DNA of 64,000 nucleotides, taken from CALLPQ01 sp964392325. GTDB lineage: Bacteria; Pseudomonadota; Alphaproteobacteria; Caulobacterales; Parvularculaceae. Under the pieces are notes generated by a model. The model made no database searches. It was not told the DNA's origin and saw nothing but the letters and a program-made list of their open reading frames with translations. The position numbers and the translations under genes are program-made. This document shows, one piece after another, positions 24,250 through 33,575 of this stretch. Every line of letters starts with the position of its first letter. The first letter of the stretch is position 1. The stretch spans positions 1 to 64,000 of the forward strand of contig CAYMPJ010000015.1 of NCBI GenBank assembly GCA_964392325.1, read 5' to 3'.

Positions 24250-25857
24250 CTATTTCTGCTTGGCGCGTTTTTTCAAGTTGAGCGCATTCTCCATGACATG
24301 GAAAATATAGCTTTGTTCAACGGTTCCACCAAATAGATAGGAACGAGGGCCATTCGCATAAATTGTGACATCTTGTCCGCCGTGGGTTTCAGAACCCAAA
24401 GGGATCGCAGCAGATTGCTGGTAATCGTGATCGGCAATGGTCTCATCGGTTGGCACCGGGCGCTCAGCACCGCTATTTTTGTGTCCGGGCCCATTCGCAT
24501 AGGCGAGGGTCGTATAGGGCTTGTTATCTTGTGCGAGCGCTACGCCCTCTGCATTGTTAAAGCGTTCATAGGGAGAGCGCACCACACCCAATATATCATT
24601 GCCTTTTTTAGGGTATCCCTGAATGGATAGTGTATGGCCATGGTCTGCCGTTGCAATGATCAATGTATCGCGGTCATTGGTCATTTCTCTGGCTTTGGCA
24701 ATGGCTAGCGAGAACATTTGCGCATCATGAAGAGCTCTGCGGGCATTGCCGCCATGATGGGCGTGATCCACCCGGCCAGCTTCGACCATCAGGAAGTAGC
24801 CGTCTTTATCTTTAGATAGGATTTCAATCGCTTTGGTTGTCATTTCTGATAAAGAGGGTTCTGTGGGCTCGCCCGCGCTTGTGCGATCCAGTTCATATTG
24901 CATGTGGGAGCGTTCAAACAGGCCAAGAACCCGCGGAGATGATTCGGGGTCAATCGCGTTAAAACCCTCGCTATTCCATACATAAGAGTGGGCAGGGGAC
25001 TTTGACTGCCATTCTTCTGTGAGGTTTCGTCCATCTTTGCGGATGCCGTTTTTCCCCTCGTCTTCCGGATCTGCAAATGTTTCGGGAAGGAAGTTTCTTC
25101 GCCCGCCCGCCATCGCCAGATCGATCCCGTCCCCATATTCAAATTCGATGAGCTGACGCGCAATATCTTTGCAGCCATTGGTAATGGCTTCTTCCGAGAG
25201 GTTTGTATCAGCTTCCCAGTCGCGGTTGGCTGCATGGGCATATACAGCTGCAGGCGTCGCGTGGGTAAGCCGTGCGGTAGAGATTATTCCGGTCGCCATG
25301 CCCGCCATTTCGGCAAGTTCGGCAATGGTTAAAGCGCCCGCTTTTGCAGCGGAGGCGCAGTTATTGATTTCAACATTATCATTCAAGGAAATCACGCCGG
25401 CCTTCGTTTTTACGCCAGTGATCATGGCGGTCATTGTCCCGGCAGAATCCGGGGTTTGAGCGTTGGTATTGTAGGTCTTTGACATGGCGAGGTAGGGAAA
25501 GCGCTCAAAAGAAAGTAGATTTTCCTCACCCTGTTCGCCCCGGGTTTGCCCATCATAAATCCGCGCCGCTGTAATTGTTGTCGGGTCCATGCCATCGGCG
25601 ATGAAGAGTATTACATTTTTTGCCCTACGTTTATTTGGGCGAACGGCCTTGCGCGCTTTGAGGGTTGCTTGACCATCTGCAATCCATTTATTTTCCAGTG
25701 ATGCTTCTTGCGCATGGCTTTTGAAAAAACCGCTCTCGCTTGCGAAGGGTGTAAAGATCAAGGCTGGCATCAGAGCGAGCAATAGGGGGCGTGCCGTCAC
25801 GGACCGGTTTATGCGACGCGTAGAGTGATCGGGTTTTTTCAAAAATGATTTTTTCAT
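24250..25857 (-). CDS. Alkaline phosphatase (PhoA superfamily), exported
   Basis: A ~535-residue secreted phosphatase. Start taken at ATG 25855-25857 (MKKSFLKK, AAGGATT upstream), giving a twin-charged N-terminus and hydrophobic core LLLALMPALIF before residue ~45. Metal and catalytic motifs: NVILFIADGMD, TPDSAGTMTAMI (nucleophile Ser), RVDHAHHGG, TADHGHTLS and ETHGGQDV. Family members release phosphate from organic esters in the periplasm under phosphate shortage. Followed at 6 bases by the DUF983 gene. I see no clear pho box. Confidence 0.9.
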   Translation of the reverse strand: MKKSFLKKPDHSTRRINRSVTARPLLLALMPALIFTPFASESGFFKSHAQEASLENKWIADGQATLKARKAVRPNKRRAKNVILFIADGMDPTTITAARIYDGQTRGEQGEENLLSFERFPYLAMSKTYNTNAQTPDSAGTMTAMITGVKTKAGVISLNDNVEINNCASAAKAGALTIAELAEMAGMATGIISTARLTHATPAAVYAHAANRDWEADTNLSEEAITNGCKDIARQLIEFEYGDGIDLAMAGGRRNFLPETFADPEDEGKNGIRKDGRNLTEEWQSKSPAHSYVWNSEGFNAIDPESSPRVLGLFERSHMQYELDRTSAGEPTEPSLSEMTTKAIEILSKDKDGYFLMVEAGRVDHAHHGGNARRALHDAQMFSLAIAKAREMTNDRDTLIIATADHGHTLSIQGYPKKGNDILGVVRSPYERFNNAEGVALAQDNKPYTTLAYANGPGHKNSGAERPVPTDETIADHDYQQSAAIPLGSETHGGQDVTIYANGPRSYLFGGTVEQSYIFHVMENALNLKKRAKQK

Positions 25858-25965
25858 TGAAGGGAGAATCCTTTCTTTATGCTGAACCACTATTGCATAC
25901 GCCATTGCTATGACAAATAGATAACATGGTAGGTAAATGCTTCCAAACTGTTCAGATTAAATGGG

Positions 25966-26385
25966 TTAAGCGCCTAGTCCTAATAATGCACGAACCGACA
26001 TGATTATCAAAACAATTGAGCTGAGGGAGAAAAGAATGAAACGCATCATTACAATATTGACTGTAATTTGAATGAGGGAATGAAGAACCCTCAAAATGAC
26101 ATATCCCCATGCGAGATAAATGGCGGGCGTGTCGGCGCCATTGGCAAGATGGAGATAAAAGCACAAAGCATAAAATATGGTGGGTTGTTCGTGAAGATGA
26201 TTATAGTTGTCTGCCGCCGCTCTCGCACTGGAGGGGAGGGTTTCTAGAGAACCTGGATGGGCTGCGTCCTGCGGCTTAATATTTGCCTTTTGCATAGCGG
26301 GTATGCGCCGCAGATACATTAATATCCACATTAATAGCGACCAGATAATCAGTGCAAGTACGGGATTTGATATGGTCTGAAACAT
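25966..26385 (-). CDS. MAPEG family membrane protein
   Basis: A 139-residue protein with four hydrophobic helices. The block AADNYNHLHEQPTIFYALC corresponds to the conserved NxxEQxP region of MAPEG proteins (eicosanoid/glutathione metabolism superfamily), and YVILRVLHSLIQITVN is the typical R-x-x-H helix. Bacterial members are of unclear substrate. It is a single gene on the minus strand next to the phosphatase. Confidence 0.8.
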   Translation of the reverse strand: MFQTISNPVLALIIWSLLMWILMYLRRIPAMQKANIKPQDAAHPGSLETLPSSARAAADNYNHLHEQPTIFYALCFYLHLANGADTPAIYLAWGYVILRVLHSLIQITVNIVMMRFILFSLSSIVLIIMSVRALLGLGA

Positions 26386-26569
26386 TTTACCAACCTTCGA
26401 ATGAGCCAGTTAAGAAAATACTGGTGGCGCGCTATCCTATTTCTATTTTAGATCACCATGAAAATAGTGCTTTGGCTAGCAACAAATGCAGGTTACATAC
26501 GCCTATCGGGTTTGGGGGGCTATGGTCTTGGCCAGATGAACGGACCGTTTCATGAGAGGGATAAACAAA

Positions 26570-27016
26570 ATGCGCATACTTGTTGTTTTTTTACTGGTCA
26601 TCTCGTTTGGACTAATAACCGAACTGACTTTAAATCCGGCCCATGCTTGTTCGTGCGGGAGAGCTGAAAGTGCCAAGGCCCATATTGATGGTTCTGATGT
26701 GATTTTTGAGGGTAGCGCTATAAAGGTCAAACGCCCGGGCTTTTTATGGTGGGGGCGTAAACATCCCGATAATGTAAAAACCAAATTCAAAATTCATCGC
26801 CCGGTCAAGGGTATTGACGGAGACAATATCTGGGTTTCCCATGGGACGTCAGGGGCTAGCTGCGGCGTTAATTTCGAGAAGGACAAGACCCATTTAGTCT
26901 TCGCCGGTCGCGCTGAAGATGGCAAAGTCTCGACGCATCTTTGTTCTGCCTATGTTTTCTTTCCGGTTGAAGACTATGAAGCGGAATTTGCAAAACTAAA
27001 TCAAAATACAGATTAG
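26570..27016 (+). CDS. Secreted TIMP/netrin-like protein
   Basis: Start chosen at the second ATG (26570), which has AGAGGG upstream; 148 residues. A signal peptide (ILVVFLLVISFGLIT) is cleaved before HACSCGRAESAKA. The CSCG start, the SDVIFEGSAIKV strand and the later cysteines in GASCGVNF and THLCSAYV match the netrin-like/TIMP-type domain found in small bacterial secreted proteins. Function unknown; disulfides in the periplasm are likely. It converges on soxR. Confidence 0.7.
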   Translation: MRILVVFLLVISFGLITELTLNPAHACSCGRAESAKAHIDGSDVIFEGSAIKVKRPGFLWWGRKHPDNVKTKFKIHRPVKGIDGDNIWVSHGTSGASCGVNFEKDKTHLVFAGRAEDGKVSTHLCSAYVFFPVEDYEAEFAKLNQNTD

Positions 27017-27077
27017 TTTTCTTGTTGAGACAAGTGAATTATGCTGACCAGATTTTTTTAGTCGGTGTAAAGATTTA

Positions 27078-27518
27078 TTATGGAAGTAGAAACCGTGGCC
27101 CCGCGCCCTTGCCTGATGCATGATCATTTTCATTGTAAATCTGGCATTTTTTTAAACTCAAACATCCGCAACCGATACAGCCATCCAATCGGTCACGCAT
27201 GCGCGTCATTGCATCAATGCGTTGATCAAGAATGGTGCGAAAATTCCGGCTGATTTTCTCCCAATCCTTTTGTGTGGGGTTGCGGCCATCGGGTAAATTT
27301 TCGAGTTGCCTTGCAATATCTTGCAGGGAAAACCCAAGCTGTTGAGAAATCAATATAAAGCTTAATCGCCTTATATCTGCCCTTAGGAATTGACGCTGAC
27401 CACCAGCGCTTCTGATTGAGTTAATCAGGCCCTTGGTTTCATAAAAGCGAATAGCAGAAACCGATGTTCCCACGCGTTTCGCCAGTTGTCCGATCGAGAT
27501 GTATGTTGGTGATTTCAT
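27078..27518 (-). CDS. soxR: Redox-sensitive transcriptional activator SoxR
   Basis: A 146-residue MerR-family regulator. The N-terminal helix-turn-helix reads SIGQLAKRVGTSVSAIRFYE, and the C-terminal [2Fe-2S] ligands are in CIGCGCLSLKKC, the exact CxxCxCx5C spacing of SoxR. Oxidation of the cluster by redox-cycling compounds activates target promoters. It is divergent from two glyoxalase-fold genes and a MerR-type promoter lies between (27535-27565), so these are probably its targets. Confidence 0.9.
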   Translation of the reverse strand: MKSPTYISIGQLAKRVGTSVSAIRFYETKGLINSIRSAGGQRQFLRADIRRLSFILISQQLGFSLQDIARQLENLPDGRNPTQKDWEKISRNFRTILDQRIDAMTRMRDRLDGCIGCGCLSLKKCQIYNENDHASGKGAGPRFLLP

Positions 27519-27534
27519 TATTTTAAAAAATTGC

Positions 27535-27565
27535 TTGACCTCACCTTAGGTTAAGGAATTACATT
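27535..27565 (+). promoter_or_regulatory. SoxR/MerR-type promoter with 19-bp spacer
   Basis: TTGACC (27535-27540) and TACATT (27560-27565) are separated by 19 bases, the overlong spacing that MerR-family activators correct. The spacer holds an imperfect dyad, CCTCACCTT-AGGTTAAGG. It points toward the glyoxalase-fold genes at 27625 and starts 16 bases from soxR. Confidence 0.6.
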
Positions 27566-27624
27566 TTGCAATGAAAAGGAAATTTATCTTCCCCGGACAG
27601 GTTTTTACAAGGAAAGGATAATCA

Positions 27625-28008
27625 ATGGCGCAGGCAATAATCGAGCATGTGAATTTAACCGTAACCGACCCGAAACATACAGCAGAGGTTTTATGCAAAA
27701 TATTTGAGTGGAAAATCCGCTGGAGCGGGCCATCGCAATTGGGCGGGGAGACTTATCATGTCGGCGGTGAGCAAAGCTATGTCGCGGTTTATTCAAAAGG
27801 CCATTGCGAGAAAGCCGATGTTACAATGGGAACTTTACGCGGGGGTTTAAATCATGTTGGCGTGGTGGTGGATGATTTGGACAGGGTTGAAGAACGCATA
27901 AAGGCTGCTGGTTTTGAGACATCCTTTCATGATGATTATGAGCCCGGTCGCCGGTTTTATTTTCTTGATCATGATGAAATTGAATATGAAGTGGTGAGTT
28001 ATCAATGA
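27625..28008 (+). CDS. Glyoxalase/VOC-fold protein 1
   Basis: A 127-residue vicinal-oxygen-chelate protein: IIEHVNLTVTDPKHTAEVL at the start and GGLNHVGVVVDDLDRVEERI, GRRFYFLDHDEIEYEVVSY at the end, with metal-type His16, His (NHVG) and Glu positions. Such proteins include glyoxalases, dioxygenases and resistance proteins; the substrate cannot be told. It overlaps the next gene by 4 bases and lies behind the SoxR-type promoter. Confidence 0.75.
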   Translation: MAQAIIEHVNLTVTDPKHTAEVLCKIFEWKIRWSGPSQLGGETYHVGGEQSYVAVYSKGHCEKADVTMGTLRGGLNHVGVVVDDLDRVEERIKAAGFETSFHDDYEPGRRFYFLDHDEIEYEVVSYQ

Positions 28009-28376
28009 GGCTCAATCAAATCACTATCAAAGTAACAAATCTCGAAGCATCAATCGAGTTTTATCAAAAGCTCGGTTTGAGGCTGATTGTGTGCTCGGGA
28101 AATCCGTATGCGCGATTTGAAGATGAAGAGGGTAATACGACATTTTCCTTAAGCGTAGTTGAGCAGGCGATCCCCGGAGAGACAGGATTATATTTCGAAA
28201 CTGATTATCTGGAAAATGAGGTGGCCCGGCTTAAACGCGCAGGCATTACCTTTGAAACGCAAATCACCAAACACACCTATCTGTGGACGGAAATCTGGTT
28301 TCGCGACCCTGATGGCCACCGCCTTTGTCTCTATCATGCAGGAAAAAATAGACGTTTTCCGCCGTGGAGACTTTAA
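28005..28376 (+). CDS. Glyoxalase/VOC-fold protein 2
   Basis: A 123-residue VOC-fold protein: LNQITIKVTNLEASIEFYQK, then ARFEDEEGNTTFSLSV and TEIWFRDPDGHRLCLYHAG. It begins inside the stop of the first VOC gene (ATGA), so both are translated together. Likely involved in detoxification under redox stress, from the SoxR context; the reaction is unknown. Confidence 0.75.
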   Translation: MRLNQITIKVTNLEASIEFYQKLGLRLIVCSGNPYARFEDEEGNTTFSLSVVEQAIPGETGLYFETDYLENEVARLKRAGITFETQITKHTYLWTEIWFRDPDGHRLCLYHAGKNRRFPPWRL

Positions 28377-28395
28377 CTAAAAGGGAGCATTCTAA

Positions 28396-28524
28396 ATGAA
28401 CACAGGAAAATTAGTAGGATCGCAAGAAACCACGTCCGGCACCGGGCTTGAATTTAAAAACCCTGATGGTCTCTCTCAAGCTTTTTTGCTTCTTGCCACC
28501 ATTCTTCCATCTCATCGAGGGTAG
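28396..28524 (+). CDS. Possible small protein after the VOC pair (42 residues)
   Basis: An ATG with a strong AAGGGAG about 8 bases upstream opens a 42-residue frame (MNTGKLVGSQETT at the start) that runs into the 3' end of the convergent mazG. The strong ribosome site 20 bases after the second VOC gene suggests a third gene of the SoxR unit whose remainder has been lost. No family recognised. Confidence 0.35.
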   Translation: MNTGKLVGSQETTSGTGLEFKNPDGLSQAFLLLATILPSHRG

Positions 28525-29275
28525 GGTGCACACTTTCTGATTGATTATATTTTTCTTCAACATGGGCAAAGCGCCGTTTGAATTTATCATTGGCGCGCCT
28601 CAGGGCTTTTTCCGGATCAACCTTTAAATGGCGCGATAGATTGGCCATGACAAACAAAAGATCGCCGAACTCATCTTCGATGGAATCACTGTCCTTGGAC
28701 GCCATCGCATCGACCAGTTCACCCGTTTCTTCTGAAATCTTATCGAGCACTTCATGGGCATTGGGCCAGTCAAACCCGATTTGTGCGGCACGTTTTTGAA
28801 GTTTCACAGCACGGGTTAGCCCCGGCAGCCCCACCGGCACATCATCGAGGAGGCCGGTATTGCCTTTCGCGGCACGTTCTTTTGCCTTCATCGCTTCCCA
28901 GGCCCGGGCCTGTTCGTCTGCCGAGCGTTCATCGCCGGTGGCAAAAACATGGGGGTGGCGGCGTATCATCTTCTCGGTAATTGCCACAACAATATCGCCA
29001 AAATCGAAGTGGTTTTTTTCTTTCGCAATTTGTCCCTGAAAAACTGTTTGAAATAGCAAATCGCCAAGCTCGTCGCGCAAATCGTTAATATCACCGCGCG
29101 CGATTGCATCGTCGACCTCATAGGCCTCTTCGATCGTGTAAGGGGCAATGGAGGCGTAATCTTGTTCCAAATCCCAAGGGCAACCAGATTTGGAATCGCG
29201 TAAACGGGACATTACTTCCAATAGTGTGTCGATATTTCGGGGATCAAGCTTATGAATGGGATCAGATGGCGCCAT
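28454..29275 (-). CDS. mazG: Nucleoside triphosphate pyrophosphohydrolase MazG
   Basis: 273 residues with two MazG-type helical domains. The first has GCPWDLEQDYASIAPYTIEE and DELGDLLFQTVF (ExxE...ExxD metal motif), the second EETGELVDAMASKDS and EDEFGDLLFVMANL. It hydrolyses NTPs to NMP and pyrophosphate. Length and layout are those of the usual two-domain bacterial protein. It follows proA by 26 bases on the same strand, giving a proB-proA-mazG order. Confidence 0.92.
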   Translation of the reverse strand: MAPSDPIHKLDPRNIDTLLEVMSRLRDSKSGCPWDLEQDYASIAPYTIEEAYEVDDAIARGDINDLRDELGDLLFQTVFQGQIAKEKNHFDFGDIVVAITEKMIRRHPHVFATGDERSADEQARAWEAMKAKERAAKGNTGLLDDVPVGLPGLTRAVKLQKRAAQIGFDWPNAHEVLDKISEETGELVDAMASKDSDSIEDEFGDLLFVMANLSRHLKVDPEKALRRANDKFKRRFAHVEEKYNQSESVHPTLDEMEEWWQEAKKLERDHQGF

Positions 29276-29301
29276 AGGGTGAGGCCTTATTAAAATAAGA
29301 G

Positions 29302-30585
29302 TTAAGGGCGCGATTGGCCGGTCCCGGAAACGCGGTATTTATAAGTGGTCAGACCTTCCGCGCCGACGGGGCCGCGTGCATGAAGGCGTCCGGTTGCGAT
29401 ACCAATTTCCGCGCCGAGCCCAAATTCACCGCCATCTGCAAATTGTGTCGAGGCATTATGCATAACAATGGCGCTATCGACAGCGCCCAAAAATTGTTGG
29501 GCAGTTTTCATGTTATCAGTAATGATGCAGTCCGTATGATTAGACGAATGCTGGCCGATATGGGCGATTGCATCCTCAAGACTATCAACACAGGCAATGG
29601 AGAGAATATTGGTTAGATATTCAGTGTCCCAGTCTTCATCATTTGCGCTCTCTATTTTGGCTTTAGGGACGGCACCGCGGATTCTATCATCTCCTCGTAA
29701 GCTGCACCCGGCCAGGGAGAGTTCATGAACGATCTGCCCTAAATGGCTGTCCAGCACATCTGCGTGGATCAGCATGGTTTCGGTCGCGCCGCAAACGCCA
29801 GTGCGCCGCATTTTTGCGTTAACCATAAGTTGCGTCGCCATATCCAGATCTGCATCCTTGTCCACATATGTATGGCATATGCCATCGAGATGACTAAGCA
29901 CTGGCACGCGCGCTTCTGACTCAACTCTTGCGACCAGTGATTTACCGCCTCTTGGTACGATCATGTCAATCGAGCCATCAAGGCCAGACAACATCTCACC
30001 CACCGCTTGGCGATCCGTGGTGTTAACATATTGTATCGCCGTTTCTGGAAGGCCAGCGCGTTCCAATGCAGTTGCGAGACAGGCATGCAAAGCAAGAGAG
30101 GAGTGAAAACTCTCAGAGCCGCCGCGTAAGATAACTGAATTTCCAGACTTCAAGCATAAAGCCCCAGCATCAGCGGTTACATTTGGACGGCTTTCATAGA
30201 TAATACCGATCACCCCAATGGGCACGCGCACACGTTCAATCTTGAGGCCATTTGGGGGGGTCAGTGTTGTTATCACTTCCCCTAAAATATTAGGCATATC
30301 AGCAATTTGGCGTAAACTGTTGGCAATAGATGTAAGGCGTTCGGGGGTTAGCAACAGACGGTCAAGCATGGCCTCGGTTAAGCCTTTGTCCCGCCCTTGC
30401 TGCATATCTTTTTCGTTGGCTCTCAAAATCTCATCAGTTTGGGATTCGATTAAAGTGGCCGCGAAATTGATTGCCTGATTGTGCTGATCAGGTGTGCTGT
30501 TGCGCAGGGCAAAGGAAGCCGCGCGGGCAGCCTGACCAATGACGTTCATTTCCTTCGTTAATTCCATATTATCTTGCATTTTCAA
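29302..30585 (-). CDS. proA: Gamma-glutamyl phosphate reductase
   Basis: 427 residues, the second step of proline synthesis (gamma-glutamyl phosphate to glutamate semialdehyde). Motifs: VPIGVIGIIYESRPNVTADA, KSGNSVILRGGSES, the catalytic Cys in MRRTGVCGATETML, and the C-terminal GLGAEIGIATGRLHARGPVG. The first ATG near 30585 or the ATG a few codons later could be used. proB lies 118 bases upstream on the same strand; mazG follows. Confidence 0.95.
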   Translation of the reverse strand: MKMQDNMELTKEMNVIGQAARAASFALRNSTPDQHNQAINFAATLIESQTDEILRANEKDMQQGRDKGLTEAMLDRLLLTPERLTSIANSLRQIADMPNILGEVITTLTPPNGLKIERVRVPIGVIGIIYESRPNVTADAGALCLKSGNSVILRGGSESFHSSLALHACLATALERAGLPETAIQYVNTTDRQAVGEMLSGLDGSIDMIVPRGGKSLVARVESEARVPVLSHLDGICHTYVDKDADLDMATQLMVNAKMRRTGVCGATETMLIHADVLDSHLGQIVHELSLAGCSLRGDDRIRGAVPKAKIESANDEDWDTEYLTNILSIACVDSLEDAIAHIGQHSSNHTDCIITDNMKTAQQFLGAVDSAIVMHNASTQFADGGEFGLGAEIGIATGRLHARGPVGAEGLTTYKYRVSGTGQSRP

Positions 30586-30703
30586 TTATCTTTGCGAATT
30601 TTTTATAGTAACTTGTAGCCTTAATATATACGTAGTAAAGGGTTTGTCAGGCTGTATTTAAAGGCCGGTTTGGAATAAACGACTTATTGTTGGGTCAGTG
30701 AGT

Positions 30704-31936
30704 TTACCCACTGAAATTTTTCAAAACAAGATCATCCCGGTGAATGAAAGCTGGACGGCGACGATACCCCAACACAGCTTCGGTTTCTTCTGAATGAAGC
30801 CCCTTAATAGCTTCAATTTCCTCACTATTATAGCTTGCAAGTCCAAGGCCGATAATCTGGCCTTGCTGGCTTTCCACACTGATAAGATCACCTAATTGGA
30901 AAGATCCGGAAAGCTCTTTTATGCCCGCCGGGAGAAGGCTAGCACCATCAGCCAAGGCGCGGGCTGCGCCATTATCAATGATGACTTTGCCGGTTGGTTT
31001 TTGTCGTCCTGATATCCATTGCTGGCGAGCCGTAAGGGCTTTTACAACCGGGAGGAATAAAGTCGATTTGGAAACCCCTTTTCTGATTGCCTTGAGAGGC
31101 GGATTGTGAGAGTTAGTGTCAGGATTATCCGCTTGACCATCCGCAACGATTACGCTTGCCCCGGCATTGGTTGCAATTTGCGCAGCGCTGATTTTGGTTA
31201 TCATGCCTCCTGAACCCATTCCTGTTTCTTCATTTCTTCCCTGAGCATAAGTGGAAATTTCTTCATTAATTTGGGGAACTAGTGGTATATGCTTAGCATT
31301 TGGATTAGCGGTAGGATTCCCATTATAAAGCCCATCAATATCGGAAAGAAGAACCAATAAGTCCGCGCCAATCATCTGCGCAGTGTGTGCAGCCAAGCGG
31401 TCATTATCGCCATAACGAATTTCTTCAGTCGCCATCGTATCATTCTCATTAACGAGGGGGATAATTCCAAACCCTAATAAAGTCTCCATGGTGGTACGCG
31501 CGTTCAAATATCTTTTGCGGTTTTCCGTATCTTCCATGGTCAAGAGAATTTGCGCCACTGAATGATCGTGAGGAGCGAGTGCGCTCTGCCAAGCTTGCAC
31601 AAGGGGGATTTGTCCCGCTGCCGCCGCGGCCTGTTTTTCGTCGAGGCGAAGAGAACTATTGGTTGCATCGAGATCGAGTTGGCCGCGCCCGAGAGCAACC
31701 GCGCCGGACGTTACAATAATCACCTGTTTTCCCTGTGCGCGCAGATCAGCAATATCTTGCGCAAACGCAAGAAGTTGGGCCTTGCGGACATCGCCATCCG
31801 GGCGACAGACGAGAGAAGAGCCAAATTTCAAGACAATTTTCTCTGCCCGCTCCAAAACCTCGCTCGCCGTCATGCCCTGATGCAATGTCTGGGAAAATGA
31901 CGAGGAAGGGGAAGATGAGGATGAAGATTTGGTCAT
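30704..31936 (-). CDS. proB: Glutamate 5-kinase
   Basis: The first enzyme of proline synthesis. Core motifs: KIVLKFGSSLVCRPDGD, VIIVTSGAVALGRG, NENDTMATEEIRYGDNDRLAA and GMGSGGMITKISAAQIATNA. A C-terminal PUA domain covers the last ~100 residues. The conserved domain begins at about 31850. The frame is open to 32143, but that adds ~90 unusual residues; I take ATG at 31934-31936 (Ser-rich tail) as a compromise, and ATG at 31871-31873 as an equally good shorter start. Confidence 0.92.
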   Translation of the reverse strand: MTKSSSSSSPSSSFSQTLHQGMTASEVLERAEKIVLKFGSSLVCRPDGDVRKAQLLAFAQDIADLRAQGKQVIIVTSGAVALGRGQLDLDATNSSLRLDEKQAAAAAGQIPLVQAWQSALAPHDHSVAQILLTMEDTENRKRYLNARTTMETLLGFGIIPLVNENDTMATEEIRYGDNDRLAAHTAQMIGADLLVLLSDIDGLYNGNPTANPNAKHIPLVPQINEEISTYAQGRNEETGMGSGGMITKISAAQIATNAGASVIVADGQADNPDTNSHNPPLKAIRKGVSKSTLFLPVVKALTARQQWISGRQKPTGKVIIDNGAARALADGASLLPAGIKELSGSFQLGDLISVESQQGQIIGLGLASYNSEEIEAIKGLHSEETEAVLGYRRRPAFIHRDDLVLKNFSG

Positions 31937-32194
31937 AAGGGCTTTTATCAGCTCAAAACAAGATCTTTTGATACTCGCATCGGTATGGATGAACAATATG
32001 TTTTCGCGATGCCATTTGCGGGGAGGGTGATTTAAAAAGGTTAACGCGATGAGAAGAACCCGTTTATCAATATATCTTGACCGCAAAGCCATTATTGAGC
32101 AGAACAAAAGTTCGCGTCTTGAAAAATATGACGCATAAATCATCCGATTTTTGTATCATCAATTGAAACCCCACGATTACTAGGGAGAATAGTT

Positions 32195-33121
32195 ATGCCT
32201 ATCCAGGAAGCCGATTATATATGGCGAAATGGTGAAATGGTGCCTTGGGCACAAGCGACAACCCATGTCCTAACGCATGCGCTGCATTACGGCACCGGCG
32301 TGTTTGAAGGGATCCGGGCCTATGAAACGCCTCATAAAGGTGTCTGCGTGTTTCGGAATAGGGAGCATATTGAACGGCTGCATTTCTCAGCCAAGGTTTA
32401 CCAAATTGAGATGGCCTATGATGTTGACACCCTCATGGAAGTTTGCCGGATGTTGGTTCGTGAAAATAAGCTGCAATCTGCCTATATCAGGCCGCTAGCT
32501 TATCTGGCTTACGGAGAGATGGGGCCTTCCTCGATGAACTGTGAGACCGATTTGATTGTCGCCGCATTCCCGTGGGGGGCGTATCTGGGTGATGATGGTT
32601 TGAAAAACGGAATTGATGTTGCAATTTCAAGTTGGCGCCGCTTTGCCCCTGGGACAGTTCCTGCAGGCGTAAAGGCCGCGGGCAATTATCTCTCCAGCCG
32701 CTTGGTGAGCATGGAAGCCAAACAAAACGGCTTTGCCGAAGGCATTGGACTTGCCCATGACGGCACCGTGAGTGAAGGGGCCGGTGAGAATCTCTTTGTC
32801 GTTTACAATGGCAAGCTGATGACGCCGCCTGCTGCTTCTGCAATCCTTTCCGGAATTACCCGCGATAGTGTGATGACCCTTGCTCGAAAGCTTGGTTATG
32901 AAGTGGTAGAACAGGCATTGCCGCGCGAACTGCTTTATGCTGCCGATGAAATATTCCTGACTGGCACCGCTGCAGAATTGACTCCGGTCAAGTCCATAGA
33001 TCGCCTCCCGGTTGGTTCGGGTGAGCGCCCTGTGACGAAAGCATTGCAAGATGCATTTTTTGGAATTTTCTCCGGATCGACAGAAGATGAATGGGGTTGG
33101 CTCGACCCAGTGGCCGGCTGA
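32195..33121 (+). CDS. ilvE: Branched-chain amino acid aminotransferase
   Basis: 308 residues, a class IV PLP aminotransferase converting branched-chain keto acids to Leu/Ile/Val. Motifs: THALHYGTGVFEGIRAYE, the PLP-binding Lys in VKAAGNYLSS, and GAGENLFVVYNG, LSGITRDSVM, FLTGTAAELTPV. Start ATG has GGGAG upstream. Monocistronic; the next gene is 450 bases away. Confidence 0.93.
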   Translation: MPIQEADYIWRNGEMVPWAQATTHVLTHALHYGTGVFEGIRAYETPHKGVCVFRNREHIERLHFSAKVYQIEMAYDVDTLMEVCRMLVRENKLQSAYIRPLAYLAYGEMGPSSMNCETDLIVAAFPWGAYLGDDGLKNGIDVAISSWRRFAPGTVPAGVKAAGNYLSSRLVSMEAKQNGFAEGIGLAHDGTVSEGAGENLFVVYNGKLMTPPAASAILSGITRDSVMTLARKLGYEVVEQALPRELLYAADEIFLTGTAAELTPVKSIDRLPVGSGERPVTKALQDAFFGIFSGSTEDEWGWLDPVAG

Positions 33122-33575
33122 TATCCTTTAAGATTTAAGCTCCAAATATAGTTACGAAGAAAATTTATACATCGGGAAGGCATGATTACCTTGCTGGATA
33201 AGGCGCAAAAAACTAAATATTGTGCCAACCCATACGAACGAACACATTTTGTTCTGTTTATTCTTTTGGTAATCTTTCCACAATTGCTGTATATTTAGGT
33301 TGAATCTGTTGATTTCCTAGGAAAAACCTCTTCCTATAGTCGAAGCGATGATTGATTATATTCAAGATCACTCATTGATTCCCTGGTTGACGGGAGGAAA
33401 CAGCTGGTTGGCGTATTTGTAAAACGGCTTGTGCCTAAAATTTGTACAAGTTCAGTTTTAGACTGCTTGGTAAGAGGAAGCGTGAATCCTCGAATACTGG
33501 TTAAATCTGGCCCATAATTTTAGAGGCCCTCACTTAAAACAGGCCCTCATTTTAACAGGCCCAAAGGAGATAATA
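33122..33575. other. Intergenic region with short direct repeats
   Basis: About 450 bases between ilvE and the DUF2853 gene. The only feature is a run of three AGGCCC-containing units (AGGCCCTCA, CAGGCCCTCAT, CAGGCCCAAAGG) at 33521-33566, ending in the AAAGGAG ribosome site of the next gene. No gene or RNA seen in the remainder. Confidence 0.45.
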
